Below the pieces are notes generated by a model. The model was not told the origin of the DNA, searched no databases, and saw only the letters and a list, made by a program, of their open reading frames with translations. Source: CAIXSC01 sp046349935 (GTDB lineage: Bacteria > Planctomycetota > Planctomycetia > Pirellulales > Pirellulaceae). From it: a DNA stretch of 64,000 bases. Positions 8,510 to 16,242 of the stretch are shown here, piece by piece (the stretch's first letter is position 1; the number at the start of each line of letters is the position of its first letter). A program made the position numbers and the translations under genes. The stretch covers positions 248,001-312,000 of the forward strand of contig JAXMBK010000005.1 of assembly GCA_046349935.1 (NCBI GenBank), given 5' to 3'.

Positions 8510-9052
8510 TTAGGGCGGCAGTTCTCGCAGCAGCAACGCCTTTTCGGCGGCCGCGATCGTGGGCTGCAGGACGGCCGTCTTGTGCGAATCGAGTTGCTGG
8601 AGGAGGCCCTGGTCGAACGCAAATGCCAGAGTGACTTGGCGGTCTTCCCGGCGGAACACCAGCGCGTGACTCCATTGCGGTTCGGCCGAGCCGGTCGGCG
8701 GCGTGCGAGCGGCCGACCAGTCGTAGTTGGCGTCGATGATGAACGCATGCCGAGCGTGGACGAGCCCGCGCGCTTGTGCGATCGACTTTCTGCGGGTGAT
8801 GCGAAACGGGCGGTCGCCCACGGTCAAGCGCTCGGAGGCCTCTCCCTGTGTCTGTGCCGCTTCCTCCGCACCTAGCGGCGCCAGCTCCAGCAGCTCGACT
8901 TCCGGTGCATGCCGGATCAATTCGGCGTCGGCCGCCCCCCAAAACTCCAGCGCCCGACGTCCCTTTTGGTGGTGATAAAGGACGGAGCCGCCGGCCAGCA
9001 CCAAGCCGACCAGAAACATGGCCGCAATGGCCCAGGCGCCTCGATTCGCCAT
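8510..9052 (-). CDS. small single-pass membrane protein of unknown function
   Basis: 180 residues from the ATG at 9052, which has GGAG 9 bases upstream; another ATG at 9082 would add ten residues. One transmembrane segment lies near the N-terminus (AWAIAAMFLVGLVLAGGSVLY), followed by a short basic stretch HHQKGRR, so the remainder should be extracytoplasmic or periplasmic if the N-terminus is inside. The soluble part contains paired strands such as HAFIIDANYDWSAARTP and SHALVFRREDRQVTLAFAFD. I recognise no family. It is divergent from the 76-aa gene at 9159 and convergent with the rhomboid gene. Function unknown. Confidence 0.7.
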   Translation of the reverse strand: MANRGAWAIAAMFLVGLVLAGGSVLYHHQKGRRALEFWGAADAELIRHAPEVELLELAPLGAEEAAQTQGEASERLTVGDRPFRITRRKSIAQARGLVHARHAFIIDANYDWSAARTPPTGSAEPQWSHALVFRREDRQVTLAFAFDQGLLQQLDSHKTAVLQPTIAAAEKALLLRELPP

Positions 9053-9158
9053 CGGCGTATTCTCCACGGGAAAGCCGCTCATTATATTGATGTTTCGTTC
9101 CTGCGGGGCCGTGCTCTGCCGCCCCCTTGATTCAGATCCTAGTTCGGAGGTGATTGCG

Positions 9159-9389
9159 ATGGCCGACAAGTTCGATCCGTACCGCGAAGCGCTGGTCATG
9201 GAAACGAACACGGTATGGCCCGAGGACTTGGCCGAGGTCTCGGCCGCCGAAAAGTCCAAGGTGGAAACCGTCTTGCACGCCGCCCCCGATCAATGCGCTC
9301 ATCTGGAATACGTCCGAGTTCACTCGGGGTTTTGCCGTCAGATTACGGTGACGCAGGGGGACTACGAACGGGCCCGAAAAGCCAAGTAA
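9159..9389 (+). CDS. conserved-looking 76-aa protein of unknown function
   Basis: 76 residues, mildly acidic, with no signal peptide or membrane segment. The start is supported by a near-perfect ribosome binding site, GGAGGTGA, just before the ATG. The sequence opens MADKFDPYREALVMETNTVW and contains two cysteines (DQCAHLEY and SGFCRQITV). It ends 10 bases before aroB on the same strand, so the two are probably co-transcribed. I do not recognise the family. The strong Shine-Dalgarno, tight spacing to aroB and coding-like composition argue that it is real. Confidence 0.75.
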   Translation: MADKFDPYREALVMETNTVWPEDLAEVSAAEKSKVETVLHAAPDQCAHLEYVRVHSGFCRQITVTQGDYERARKAK

Positions 9390-9399
9390 GGAACCGTCC

Positions 9400-10509
9400 G
9401 TGGTCGCTCGAGACAACGCGGTCGTCCGAGTCAACCTCGGCGAACGTAGTTACGACATCGAAATCGGCGCCGATGCCGCGGGACAAGCGGGCGAATGGGC
9501 GCGGAATCGCTTCCGCGCCACGCACGCGTTCGTCATCACCGATGCGAATGTGGCCGAACTTTTTGGACGGCCGGTGCTGGAAAGCTTGCGCACTGCCGGA
9601 TTGCGAGCCGATTGGCATGTGCTCCCCGCCGGTGAAACCGAGAAAACGCCGGCGCGCGTCTACGAATGCTGGCAAGCGCTCGTCGCCGCTCGAGCGGATC
9701 GAAAAACGCTGGTCGTCGCCGTAGGCGGGGGAGTGATCGGGGATCTGGCGGGGTTCGTCGCCGCGACCTTTACGCGCGGACTGCGCTTCTTGCAGGTCCC
9801 GACCACGTTGTTGGCGCATGTCGATAGCAGCGTCGGCGGCAAAGTGGGAGTGAATCTGCCCGACGCCAAGAATATGGTCGGTTCGTTTTGGCAGCCCGCC
9901 GGCGTCCTCATCGACACTCGGACGCTCGAAACGCTCCCCGAACGCGAATACCGAGCGGGGCTCGCGGAAGTCGTCAAGTACGGCGTGATCCTGGACCCAG
10001 ACTTCTTTGAATTGCTGGAGGGAAGCGTCGAGTTGTTGCGGAGTCGCGATCCGCAACTGTTGCAGCAGGTGATCGCGCGCTGCTGCCGTCTCAAGGCCGA
10101 CGTCGTCGAGAAGGATGAACGTGAAGAGACCGGCTTGCGCGCGGTGCTGAACTACGGACATACCTTCTGTCACGCCATCGAGACGGCGACCGGATATGGT
10201 CGCTATTTGCACGGCGAGGCGGTTTCGATCGGCATGGTCTGCGCCTCGCGGCTGGCCGAACGGATGGGGCGAATTCCCGCCGCCCTGACGCAGCGCCAAC
10301 GCCAACTGCTCGCCGCACTCCACTTGCCCGTGCAAGTTCCCGCGATCGATCCGCAGCAACTGGTCGCCGCGATGCAGTTGGATAAGAAGGTCGAGCATGG
10401 TCGGCTGCGGTTCGTGCTGCCGACGCGCATGGGACATGTCGAGCTGGTGGGAGGGGTCGACGAGCGGCTGGTGGTCGACGTATTGCGAGAAGAATCGGCC
10501 GCGAACTGA
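9400..10509 (+). CDS. aroB: 3-dehydroquinate synthase
   Basis: 369 residues. AroB converts DAHP to 3-dehydroquinate, the second step of the shikimate pathway, using NAD+ and a divalent metal. The NAD-binding and active-site blocks are textbook: VVAVGGGVIGDLAGFVAATF, RGLRFLQVPTTLLAHVDSSV, GGKVGVNLPDAKNMVGSFWQP, LAEVVKYGVI, and the metal-ligand segments NYGHTFCHAIE and HGEAVSIGMV. The length is normal. The start is GTG at 9400 with AAGGA 8 bases upstream. It directly follows the 76-aa gene. Chorismate from this pathway would also feed the pabB/pabA genes near 61 kb, though they are unlinked. Confidence 0.97.
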   Translation: MVARDNAVVRVNLGERSYDIEIGADAAGQAGEWARNRFRATHAFVITDANVAELFGRPVLESLRTAGLRADWHVLPAGETEKTPARVYECWQALVAARADRKTLVVAVGGGVIGDLAGFVAATFTRGLRFLQVPTTLLAHVDSSVGGKVGVNLPDAKNMVGSFWQPAGVLIDTRTLETLPEREYRAGLAEVVKYGVILDPDFFELLEGSVELLRSRDPQLLQQVIARCCRLKADVVEKDEREETGLRAVLNYGHTFCHAIETATGYGRYLHGEAVSIGMVCASRLAERMGRIPAALTQRQRQLLAALHLPVQVPAIDPQQLVAAMQLDKKVEHGRLRFVLPTRMGHVELVGGVDERLVVDVLREESAAN

Positions 10510-10577
10510 GACTTTTCGTGCGCCGCAGGTGTTAGAAGCTGGCGATGCTTTCAAGGGAACTCGACGAGGGCTGCGAC

Positions 10578-11402
10578 ATGCGCTGTCACCAAAAGCCGTT
10601 CTTCTCCACGTTGCGGCTCGCCCTGACGCTCAGTTGCCTGGCGGTCGGGGCCGTCGCGACCGTGAGGACGCGCGTCGACGTAGCGCGGGCCGCGGAACCG
10701 ATGGCCCAGAAAACCGCAAATGAGAAACCCGCAGCCGAAGCGCCGGCGGGACTCCAACGTTTGCAGCCGCTCGTCGGGGAGTGGCGCGGCGCGGGGCAAC
10801 TGCGGCGCGGATCGACCGAAGGAGGCTGGACCGAAGAGTCGGCTTGGGTGTGGCGGTTTCCGGCCCAGGGCAAAGGAGCGGCCGATCACGATGCGCTGCT
10901 GGAGTTCACCGTCGCTCGCGGCAAGTACCTGACAAGCGGCAAACTGCGAGCCACGGACCGGCCTGGGGGCGTGGAGCTACGAGCGAGAGGGGCGGGAGAC
11001 GCGGAGGTCGTCTACACGGGGCAAATCGGCGAGGAGGGCGGCGTCGTGTTGGCCGCCGACCAGGCGCCGCCGGAAATGCCGCAACGCATCTCCCTACGGG
11101 TCGTCGCGGGCGGCGATCGGCTCGTCATGCTGCTGGAACGCAAATCGGCCATCAGTGATCGCTTTACGCGTCTGGCCGAAGTGGGCTACACGCGGAAGGG
11201 AAGCGAGTTTGGAAAGGGGACGTCCCAGCCCGAGTGCGTCGTCACGGGCGGGTTGGGAACGATGCAAGTGACCTATCAGGGGCAGATGTACTACGTCTGC
11301 TGCGCCGGCTGTCGCGACTTGTTCGAGCAGAAACCGGCGGAGATCTTGGCCGAATACCGTGAACGGAAAGCGGCCGAAGCGGCGAAGCGCAAGAAGCCGT
11401 AA
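10578..11402 (+). CDS. secreted protein with a C-terminal YHS/TRASH-like Cys motif
   Basis: 274 residues from the ATG at 10578 (GAGGG 7 bases upstream; an ATG 33 bases earlier is less likely). An N-terminal hydrophobic segment (FFSTLRLALTLSCLAVGAVA) looks like a signal peptide. The middle is a beta-rich region (LVGEWRGAGQLRRGS, AWVWRFPAQGKG, LLEFTVARGKYLTSGKL) resembling lipocalin- or heme-binding-like barrels. The C-terminus, CVVTGGLGTMQVTYQGQMYY then VCCAGCRDLFEQKP, resembles YHS/TRASH metal-binding domains, with one Cys before and a CCxxC group after the Tyr-rich strand. It could bind a metal such as copper in the periplasm; this is inferred from motif shape alone. Confidence 0.75.
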   Translation: MRCHQKPFFSTLRLALTLSCLAVGAVATVRTRVDVARAAEPMAQKTANEKPAAEAPAGLQRLQPLVGEWRGAGQLRRGSTEGGWTEESAWVWRFPAQGKGAADHDALLEFTVARGKYLTSGKLRATDRPGGVELRARGAGDAEVVYTGQIGEEGGVVLAADQAPPEMPQRISLRVVAGGDRLVMLLERKSAISDRFTRLAEVGYTRKGSEFGKGTSQPECVVTGGLGTMQVTYQGQMYYVCCAGCRDLFEQKPAEILAEYRERKAAEAAKRKKP

Positions 11403-11826
11403 GGATTAAGTGCGGCCAACCGCCGTAGCCCAATCGCGTCTTCTTCGCCGATCGAGGCGCTAACGCGTTCTTCCTACGGGGCGAGCAACTTCAGGTATTG
11501 CAGCCCCTTCTTGTGGGTGGTTTTGGTCGCGTAAGTTCTCTACGCGTCAAATCTTATGCATATATGCCGTCAAAGTCGGACTAGACGGACGGGACGGCGC
11601 GTTCGTTCTTAACGGTTCGGGGGTTTGGAAAAAATCTGGGTGAAACTTGGGGTTGGTGAAGGCTGGGGGCTTGGGCGGACGATACCGCATTCTGACATCA
11701 GCTGACAACAAGCTGAAGATCATCAGGCGACGGCTGGAGAGCTACCGCATCGAAGCATGACGCGGGGCCGGCGGTTTGGTGATGAGGTTGTTTCCGTACC
11801 CATTTCCGGATTAGAGGAGCCTACCC
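11403..11826. other. 424-bp intergenic region without a supported gene
   Basis: I see no convincing gene. The left part holds a short minus-strand open stretch (about 11480-11542) ending LQYLKLLAP-stop. It could be the decayed end of an old gene but is too short to call. A 10-bp palindrome GCATATATGC sits at 11558-11567 in an AT-richer patch. The right part must carry the promoter of the Cys-rich gene; its ribosome binding site AGAGGAG lies 7 bases before the ATG at 11827. Confidence 0.5.
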
Positions 11827-12339
11827 ATGAAGAGTCGTGCGATTGTGACCGCGTTTGTGGCCGCTGGCCTTGTTTACCTCGCCTCGGCTGGCAGCGCGTT
11901 CGCCGGTCTGCTCGGCGGCGGCGGCAGCTGCGGCTGCGAACCGAAGTGCTGTGCGCCCGAGCCGAAGTGCTGTGCGCCGGCCCCGAAGTGCTGCAAAGAA
12001 CCCCGCTGCTGCAAGCTGAAGTCGCGTTGCTGCAAGCCGGCCTGCGAAACGAAGTGCGGCGCTGAGCCGAGCTGCGCGGCGAAGGCCCCGACTTGCGGTT
12101 GCGAGCCGAAGTGCGGCAAAGAACCCCGCTGCTGCCGTGAGCCCCGCTGCTGCAAGGAAAAGTGCTGCAAGGAACCGAAGTGCTGCAAGGCCCCGAAGTG
12201 CCGTGAGCCCCGTTGCTGCAAAGAAAAGTGCTGCAAGGAGCCGAAGTGCTGCAAGGCCCCGAAGTGCCGTGAGCCCCGTTGCTGCAAGTCGCGTTGCTGC
12301 AAGCCGGCTTGCGAGCCGAAGTGCGGCTGCGCTGCCTAG
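11827..12339 (+). CDS. secreted, extremely cysteine-rich tandem-repeat protein
   Basis: 170 residues. Residues 1-27 form a clean signal peptide (AIVTAFVAAGLVYLASAG, then SAFA). The mature part is built almost only of short Cys-Cys modules such as EPKCC, EPRCC, KEKCC, KAPKC and KPAC; I count about 41 cysteines, plus abundant Lys, Arg and Pro. A 22-residue unit is repeated exactly in register at the 3' half. The pattern allows either metal binding (metallothionein-like) or a disulfide-cross-linked structural role in the envelope; the signal peptide favours the latter. Planctomycete envelopes are classically described as rich in proline and cystine, which fits, but the link is inference. AGAGGAG precedes the ATG and a strong terminator follows, so it is probably a highly expressed single-gene unit. 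Confidence 0.85.
   Translation: MKSRAIVTAFVAAGLVYLASAGSAFAGLLGGGGSCGCEPKCCAPEPKCCAPAPKCCKEPRCCKLKSRCCKPACETKCGAEPSCAAKAPTCGCEPKCGKEPRCCREPRCCKEKCCKEPKCCKAPKCREPRCCKEKCCKEPKCCKAPKCREPRCCKSRCCKPACEPKCGCAA
12135..12291 (+). repeat. 66-bp tandem repeat inside the Cys-rich gene
   Basis: Two near-identical 66-bp units start at 12135 and 12201, and a third partial copy starts at 12267. Each encodes 22 residues with seven cysteines (REPRCCKEKCC then KEPKCCKAPKC). The DNA-level similarity (only a few silent changes such as GCTGC/GTTGC) points to recent duplication, so copy number may vary between strains or be miscounted in short-read assemblies. Confidence 0.9.
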
Positions 12340-12422
12340 TTTGAACTCGACCGCGATTCGCTCTTCCATGTCGGGCCCGCAAGCCTAGACGGTTGAGCCG
12401 AAACGACGGACCCAAAAACGAA

Positions 12423-12458
12423 GGGCCCTCGGAGACGTCGCCGAGGGCCTTTTTCGTT
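12423..12458 (+). terminator. Rho-independent terminator after the Cys-rich gene
   Basis: A 9-bp perfect stem GGCCCTCGG / CCGAGGGCC (12424-12432 with 12441-12449) has an 8-base loop and is followed by TTTTTCGTTTT. AAAAACGAA precedes the stem, so the element can act in both directions. It lies about 85 bp after the stop codon and isolates the Cys-rich gene from the downstream cytochrome gene. Confidence 0.93.
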
Positions 12459-12570
12459 TTCATGCGGTGCGGATTCATGCGGCGCGGAGGTCGCCAAGTT
12501 GCAGCGGCGGGAACGGGTGTGGCACAATGGCGGACCCGCCCGAGCGACATCCTTCTGGAAGGTTCCCGCC

Positions 12571-15500
12571 ATGCCGCGTTTTGCCTTGCCCTGCCGACTT
12601 TGGACGCTCATCGCGCTCGCTCTCTCGACGCTTTGCGCCGCCCGCAACCTTCCCGCGCAAGACTGGAAGAGCGTCAAGGTTCCCGAGGTGTGGAAGAGCG
12701 CACCCGGCAACGGCGTGTTCTGGTACCGCTGTTGGGTTGACCTGACCGACGCCGTCGCTCCGGCCCCCGCCGCCGGAGACGGCGAATTGTTCGTCGAGGC
12801 CGCCGACGATGCGCGCGAGATCTTCGTGAATGGTCGTCGAGTCGGAACGCAAGGCGCGTTTCCCCCGCAGTACCGTTCGGCGTTGGGCGATCCAGAACGC
12901 TTTTCGCTCCCTAACGATGCGTTTCGCACGGGGAACGCGGGCTCGGCGGGCAAGACGCTCGTCGCCATCCGGATTTATCAGGAGCCGGAGCGGCGGACCG
13001 GATTCAATGTGGCGTCGCCCGTACTGTTCCGCGGCGAACGCGGAGTCCGGTTGGCTGGCGCCTGGCAGATGCGGGCCGGCGACGACCCTTCCTGGGCGAC
13101 GGGCGCCGACGTCGCCGCTCCACCGTCGGAGTTCATTCACGCGGCCTGGGCGCCGAAATCGGAACTCGAACGCACCCTCAAGAAACTGGCGGACGAAGCG
13201 GGACCTCAAGCGCCTGTCGAGTCGCTGGCGCGTTTCCAGACGCCTGACGACTTGCAAGTCGAGCTGGTGCTGGCGGAGCCTGACATCGCCCAGCCGCTGC
13301 AAATCTCCTGGGACGTTCGCGGACGCATGTGGGTCGTCGAATTTCGACAGTACCCGAATCCGGCGGGGCTCAAGATGGTCAGCCGCGACAAGTTTCTGCG
13401 GACGGTGTACGACCGAGTGCCGCCAGCACCGCCGAACCATTTCCGCGGCGCCGATCGGATCTCGATCCATGAAGACGCCGACGGCGACGGGAAGTTCGAA
13501 CGACACAAAACGTTCGTCGAGGGATTGAGCCTGGTCTCGTCGTGCGCCGTCGGCGAGGGCGGCGTGTGGGTGCTGAATCCTCCATATCTGTTGTTTTATC
13601 CCGACAAGGATGGCGACGACGTCCCCGACGGCGATCCCGAAGTGCATCTGGAAGGGTTTTGGCTCGAGGACTCCCATTCGATCGCCAACAGCCTGTGTTG
13701 GGGACCGGACGGCTGGCTATATGGCGCCCAAGGGAGCACGGTGAGCGGCGACGTGAAGCGGCCCGGCTCGAAAGACCCGCCGATCCACTCCATGGGGCAG
13801 CTCATCTGGCGTTACCATCCGGCGACTCGCAAGTACGAGATTTTCGCGGAAGGCGGCGGCAACACGTTCGGCGTGGAAATCGACGCGAAGGGACGCATCT
13901 ATTCGGGGCACAACGGCGGCGATACGCGCGGCTTTCACTACGTGCAGGGCGGCTACTACCAAAAGGGATTCGGCAAACACGGCGCGCTGAGCAACCCCTA
14001 CTCGTTCGGCTACTTCCCGCAGATGACGCATCACAGCGTACCGCGGTTCACGCACACCTTCGTGATCTACGAAGACGGGACGCTTCCCGCGGCTTATCAC
14101 GGAAAGCTATTCGGCGTCGAACCGCTGCAGGGACGCGTGGTGTTCAGCGACGTGCAGCCCGACCGTTCGTCGTTCAAGACGAAGGATCTGGGTTATGCGC
14201 TCACGACCACCGATACGTGGTTCCGTCCCGTCGACATCAAGAGCGGCCCCGATGGAGCGCTGTACGTGGCCGACATGTACGAGCAGCGAATTGATCATGC
14301 CAGCCACTATCAGGGACGCATCGACAAGAGCTCGGGACGCATCTACCGCTTGCAGGCGAAAGACGCCAAGTCCGAGCCCCGCTTGACCGACTTCAGCAGA
14401 TCCAGCCCCGCGCAGTTGCTGGCCGCCTTGCAAAGCGATCGACGGTCGGTGCGTCAGTTGGCGCTCCGAGCGCTCGCCGATCATCGCGACCCGGCGCTTG
14501 CCGCACAGATTCGTCAATCGTTATCGACCGCTCAGGGGCCGAATGCGTTGGAATTGTGTTGGGCATTGCAACGCGTCGGCGGGCTGAGCGACGAAGCGGC
14601 GCTGGCGCTGCTTGAACACGATGATCCGTTCGTTCGTCAATGGACGGTGCGAATGATCGCAGACGACGGTCATGCCACGGCCGCTCAGCTCGCCAAGCTG
14701 GTCGATTTGGCTTATCGCGACCCCAGCGTCTACGTTCGCAGCCAGTTGGCGTCGTCGGCGCGTCGCCTGCCGGCGAAGGAGGGGCTGGCGATCGTCGGGC
14801 GGTTAGTGGAGCGAAGCGAGGATGTCGAAGACATTCATGTGCCGCTGCTGATTTGGTGGGCCATGGAAGCGCGGGCTGAATCAGATCGCGACGCGGTGCT
14901 GTCGTTGCTCGATTCCCCAACGACCTGGCAATTGCCGATGGTTCGCAAACATCTCTTGTCGCGGCTGATGCGGCGCTACGCGTCCACGGGTGCGCGCCGC
15001 GATCTGCTGACTTGTGCGCAGCTGCTCGCCAAGGCGCCGAACGAAGAGTCTGGAAAGCTGCTCATGGCGGGCTTCGAGGAGGCGTACCAAGGGCGTTCGC
15101 TGGCGGGACTGCCCACGGAACTGGCCGCCGCGATCAGCAAAGCGGGCGGTGCGTCGCTGCCCTTGCGGTTGCGCCAAGGCGACGCCTCGGCGCTCGAGGA
15201 AGCGCTGCGTCTGATTCCCGACGAGAAGGGGGCCGTCGCCGTTCGGCGACAGTTGGTAGAAGTGCTGGGACAGGTCCCGCAGCCGCCCGCAGTCGACTCG
15301 CTGCTCGCTTTGGCGGCTGCGACGAAAGAGGAGTCGTTGCGAGCGGCGGCGCTCACGGCGCTGCAAAGCTACGACGAGCCGCGGATCGCATCGACGCTGG
15401 TCGAGCAACTGCCGAAACTCTCCCGCGACTCGCGGTCGCTCGCCGTCAGCGTGCTGGCGTCGCGCAAGGCGTGGACGTTGACGCTGCTGGACGCTGCGGC

Positions 15501-16092
15501 CGCGGGGAAGGCGTCCGTCGAGTTGTTCGCGCCCGCCGACGTGAAGAAGCTGGTGCTGCGTCCTGATCCGCAGATCGCGGAACGCGTGAAGGCGTTGTTC
15601 GGCGAGGTGCAGGGGGCGACGACGGCCGAGATGCGGGCGACGGTCGAGCGGCTGAATGAGGCGATCCTGGCCGGCTCGGGGAATCCGTACAACGGCAAGC
15701 AGTTGTATACAGCGAGTTGCGGGAAGTGCCATCGGCTGTTTGAAGAGGGCGGCCGGATTGGGCCGGAGCTGACTTCGTACAAGCGCGACGACTTGCGCCG
15801 CATGTTGTTGAACGTGGTGAATCCCAGCGCCGAAATTCGCGAGGGCTTCGAGAATTACGTGGCGGTGACGGACGACGGTCGGACGGTTAGCGGCTTCATC
15901 GCCGACCAGGACCAGCAAGTGGTGACGCTGCGCGGCGCAGACGGACAAACCTTGGTGCTCGCCCGCGAGGAACTGGAAGACCTGCGCGCGACCCCCGTCT
16001 CGCTGATGCCCGAAGGGCTGCTGAAGGACCTCACCGACCAACAAGTCCGCGACCTGTTCGCGTACCTCCGATCGACCCAGCCATTGCCGTAG
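12571..16092 (+). CDS. PVC-type heme-binding CxxCH protein with N-terminal sugar-binding-like and HEAT domains
   Basis: 1173 residues. The ATG at 12571 has GGAAGG 7 bases upstream and starts a signal peptide. Residues about 35-175 look like a glycosidase-type galactose-binding jelly roll (FWYRCWVDL, LFVEAADDAREIFVNGRRVG). About 215-590 is the membrane-bound dehydrogenase propeller (LVLAEPDIAQPLQISWDVRG, DADGDGKFERHKTF, NSLCWGPDGWLYGAQG, KSGPDGALYVADMYEQR). About 605-1010 consists of HEAT-like helical repeats. The C-terminal heme domain has CGKCH at 1050-1054 and the usual VVNPSAEIREGFENY and SLMPEGLLKDLT blocks. Such proteins are exported and thought to pass electrons during polymer or sugar oxidation in planctomycetes; the substrate here is unknown. 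Confidence 0.92.
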   Translation: MPRFALPCRLWTLIALALSTLCAARNLPAQDWKSVKVPEVWKSAPGNGVFWYRCWVDLTDAVAPAPAAGDGELFVEAADDAREIFVNGRRVGTQGAFPPQYRSALGDPERFSLPNDAFRTGNAGSAGKTLVAIRIYQEPERRTGFNVASPVLFRGERGVRLAGAWQMRAGDDPSWATGADVAAPPSEFIHAAWAPKSELERTLKKLADEAGPQAPVESLARFQTPDDLQVELVLAEPDIAQPLQISWDVRGRMWVVEFRQYPNPAGLKMVSRDKFLRTVYDRVPPAPPNHFRGADRISIHEDADGDGKFERHKTFVEGLSLVSSCAVGEGGVWVLNPPYLLFYPDKDGDDVPDGDPEVHLEGFWLEDSHSIANSLCWGPDGWLYGAQGSTVSGDVKRPGSKDPPIHSMGQLIWRYHPATRKYEIFAEGGGNTFGVEIDAKGRIYSGHNGGDTRGFHYVQGGYYQKGFGKHGALSNPYSFGYFPQMTHHSVPRFTHTFVIYEDGTLPAAYHGKLFGVEPLQGRVVFSDVQPDRSSFKTKDLGYALTTTDTWFRPVDIKSGPDGALYVADMYEQRIDHASHYQGRIDKSSGRIYRLQAKDAKSEPRLTDFSRSSPAQLLAALQSDRRSVRQLALRALADHRDPALAAQIRQSLSTAQGPNALELCWALQRVGGLSDEAALALLEHDDPFVRQWTVRMIADDGHATAAQLAKLVDLAYRDPSVYVRSQLASSARRLPAKEGLAIVGRLVERSEDVEDIHVPLLIWWAMEARAESDRDAVLSLLDSPTTWQLPMVRKHLLSRLMRRYASTGARRDLLTCAQLLAKAPNEESGKLLMAGFEEAYQGRSLAGLPTELAAAISKAGGASLPLRLRQGDASALEEALRLIPDEKGAVAVRRQLVEVLGQVPQPPAVDSLLALAAATKEESLRAAALTALQSYDEPRIASTLVEQLPKLSRDSRSLAVSVLASRKAWTLTLLDAAAAGKASVELFAPADVKKLVLRPDPQIAERVKALFGEVQGATTAEMRATVERLNEAILAGSGNPYNGKQLYTASCGKCHRLFEEGGRIGPELTSYKRDDLRRMLLNVVNPSAEIREGFENYVAVTDDGRTVSGFIADQDQQVVTLRGADGQTLVLAREELEDLRATPVSLMPEGLLKDLTDQQVRDLFAYLRSTQPLP

Positions 16093-16226
16093 CACAGGCT
16101 TCCAGCCTGTGACCCCTCATCCCCGACCCACCTATCTTCGAATGGATGAACGGTCGCGGCAGGGTGTCATTACCGCGATTCGCCGCGCGATCCACAGGAG
16201 ACAGGCTGGAAGCCTGTCCTACGGCT
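16093..16226. repeat. two inverted copies of the ACAGGCTGGAAGCCTGT intergenic repeat
   Basis: The segment 16093-16111 reads CACAGGCTTCCAGCCTGTG and 16201-16217 reads ACAGGCTGGAAGCCTGT, followed by CCTACGGC. They are opposite-strand copies of one element, and each copy is itself a short imperfect palindrome. The same core occurs twice near 45.4 kb. They fill the gap between two convergent genes and could form stem-loops in either transcript. Confidence 0.85.
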
Positions 16227-16242
16227 GTGCGACGCCTCGTCC

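Noticed and set aside
11480..11542. Short minus-strand stretch encoding THKKGLQYLKLLAP-stop, possibly a gene remnant
   Set aside because: About 20 codons only, preceded by stops, with no recognisable parent gene; could be chance.
12135..12291. Tandem repeats considered as a CRISPR or minisatellite array
   Set aside because: The repeats are contiguous without spacers, lie in frame inside a signal-peptide-bearing gene and encode Cys modules, so they are protein-coding repeats.
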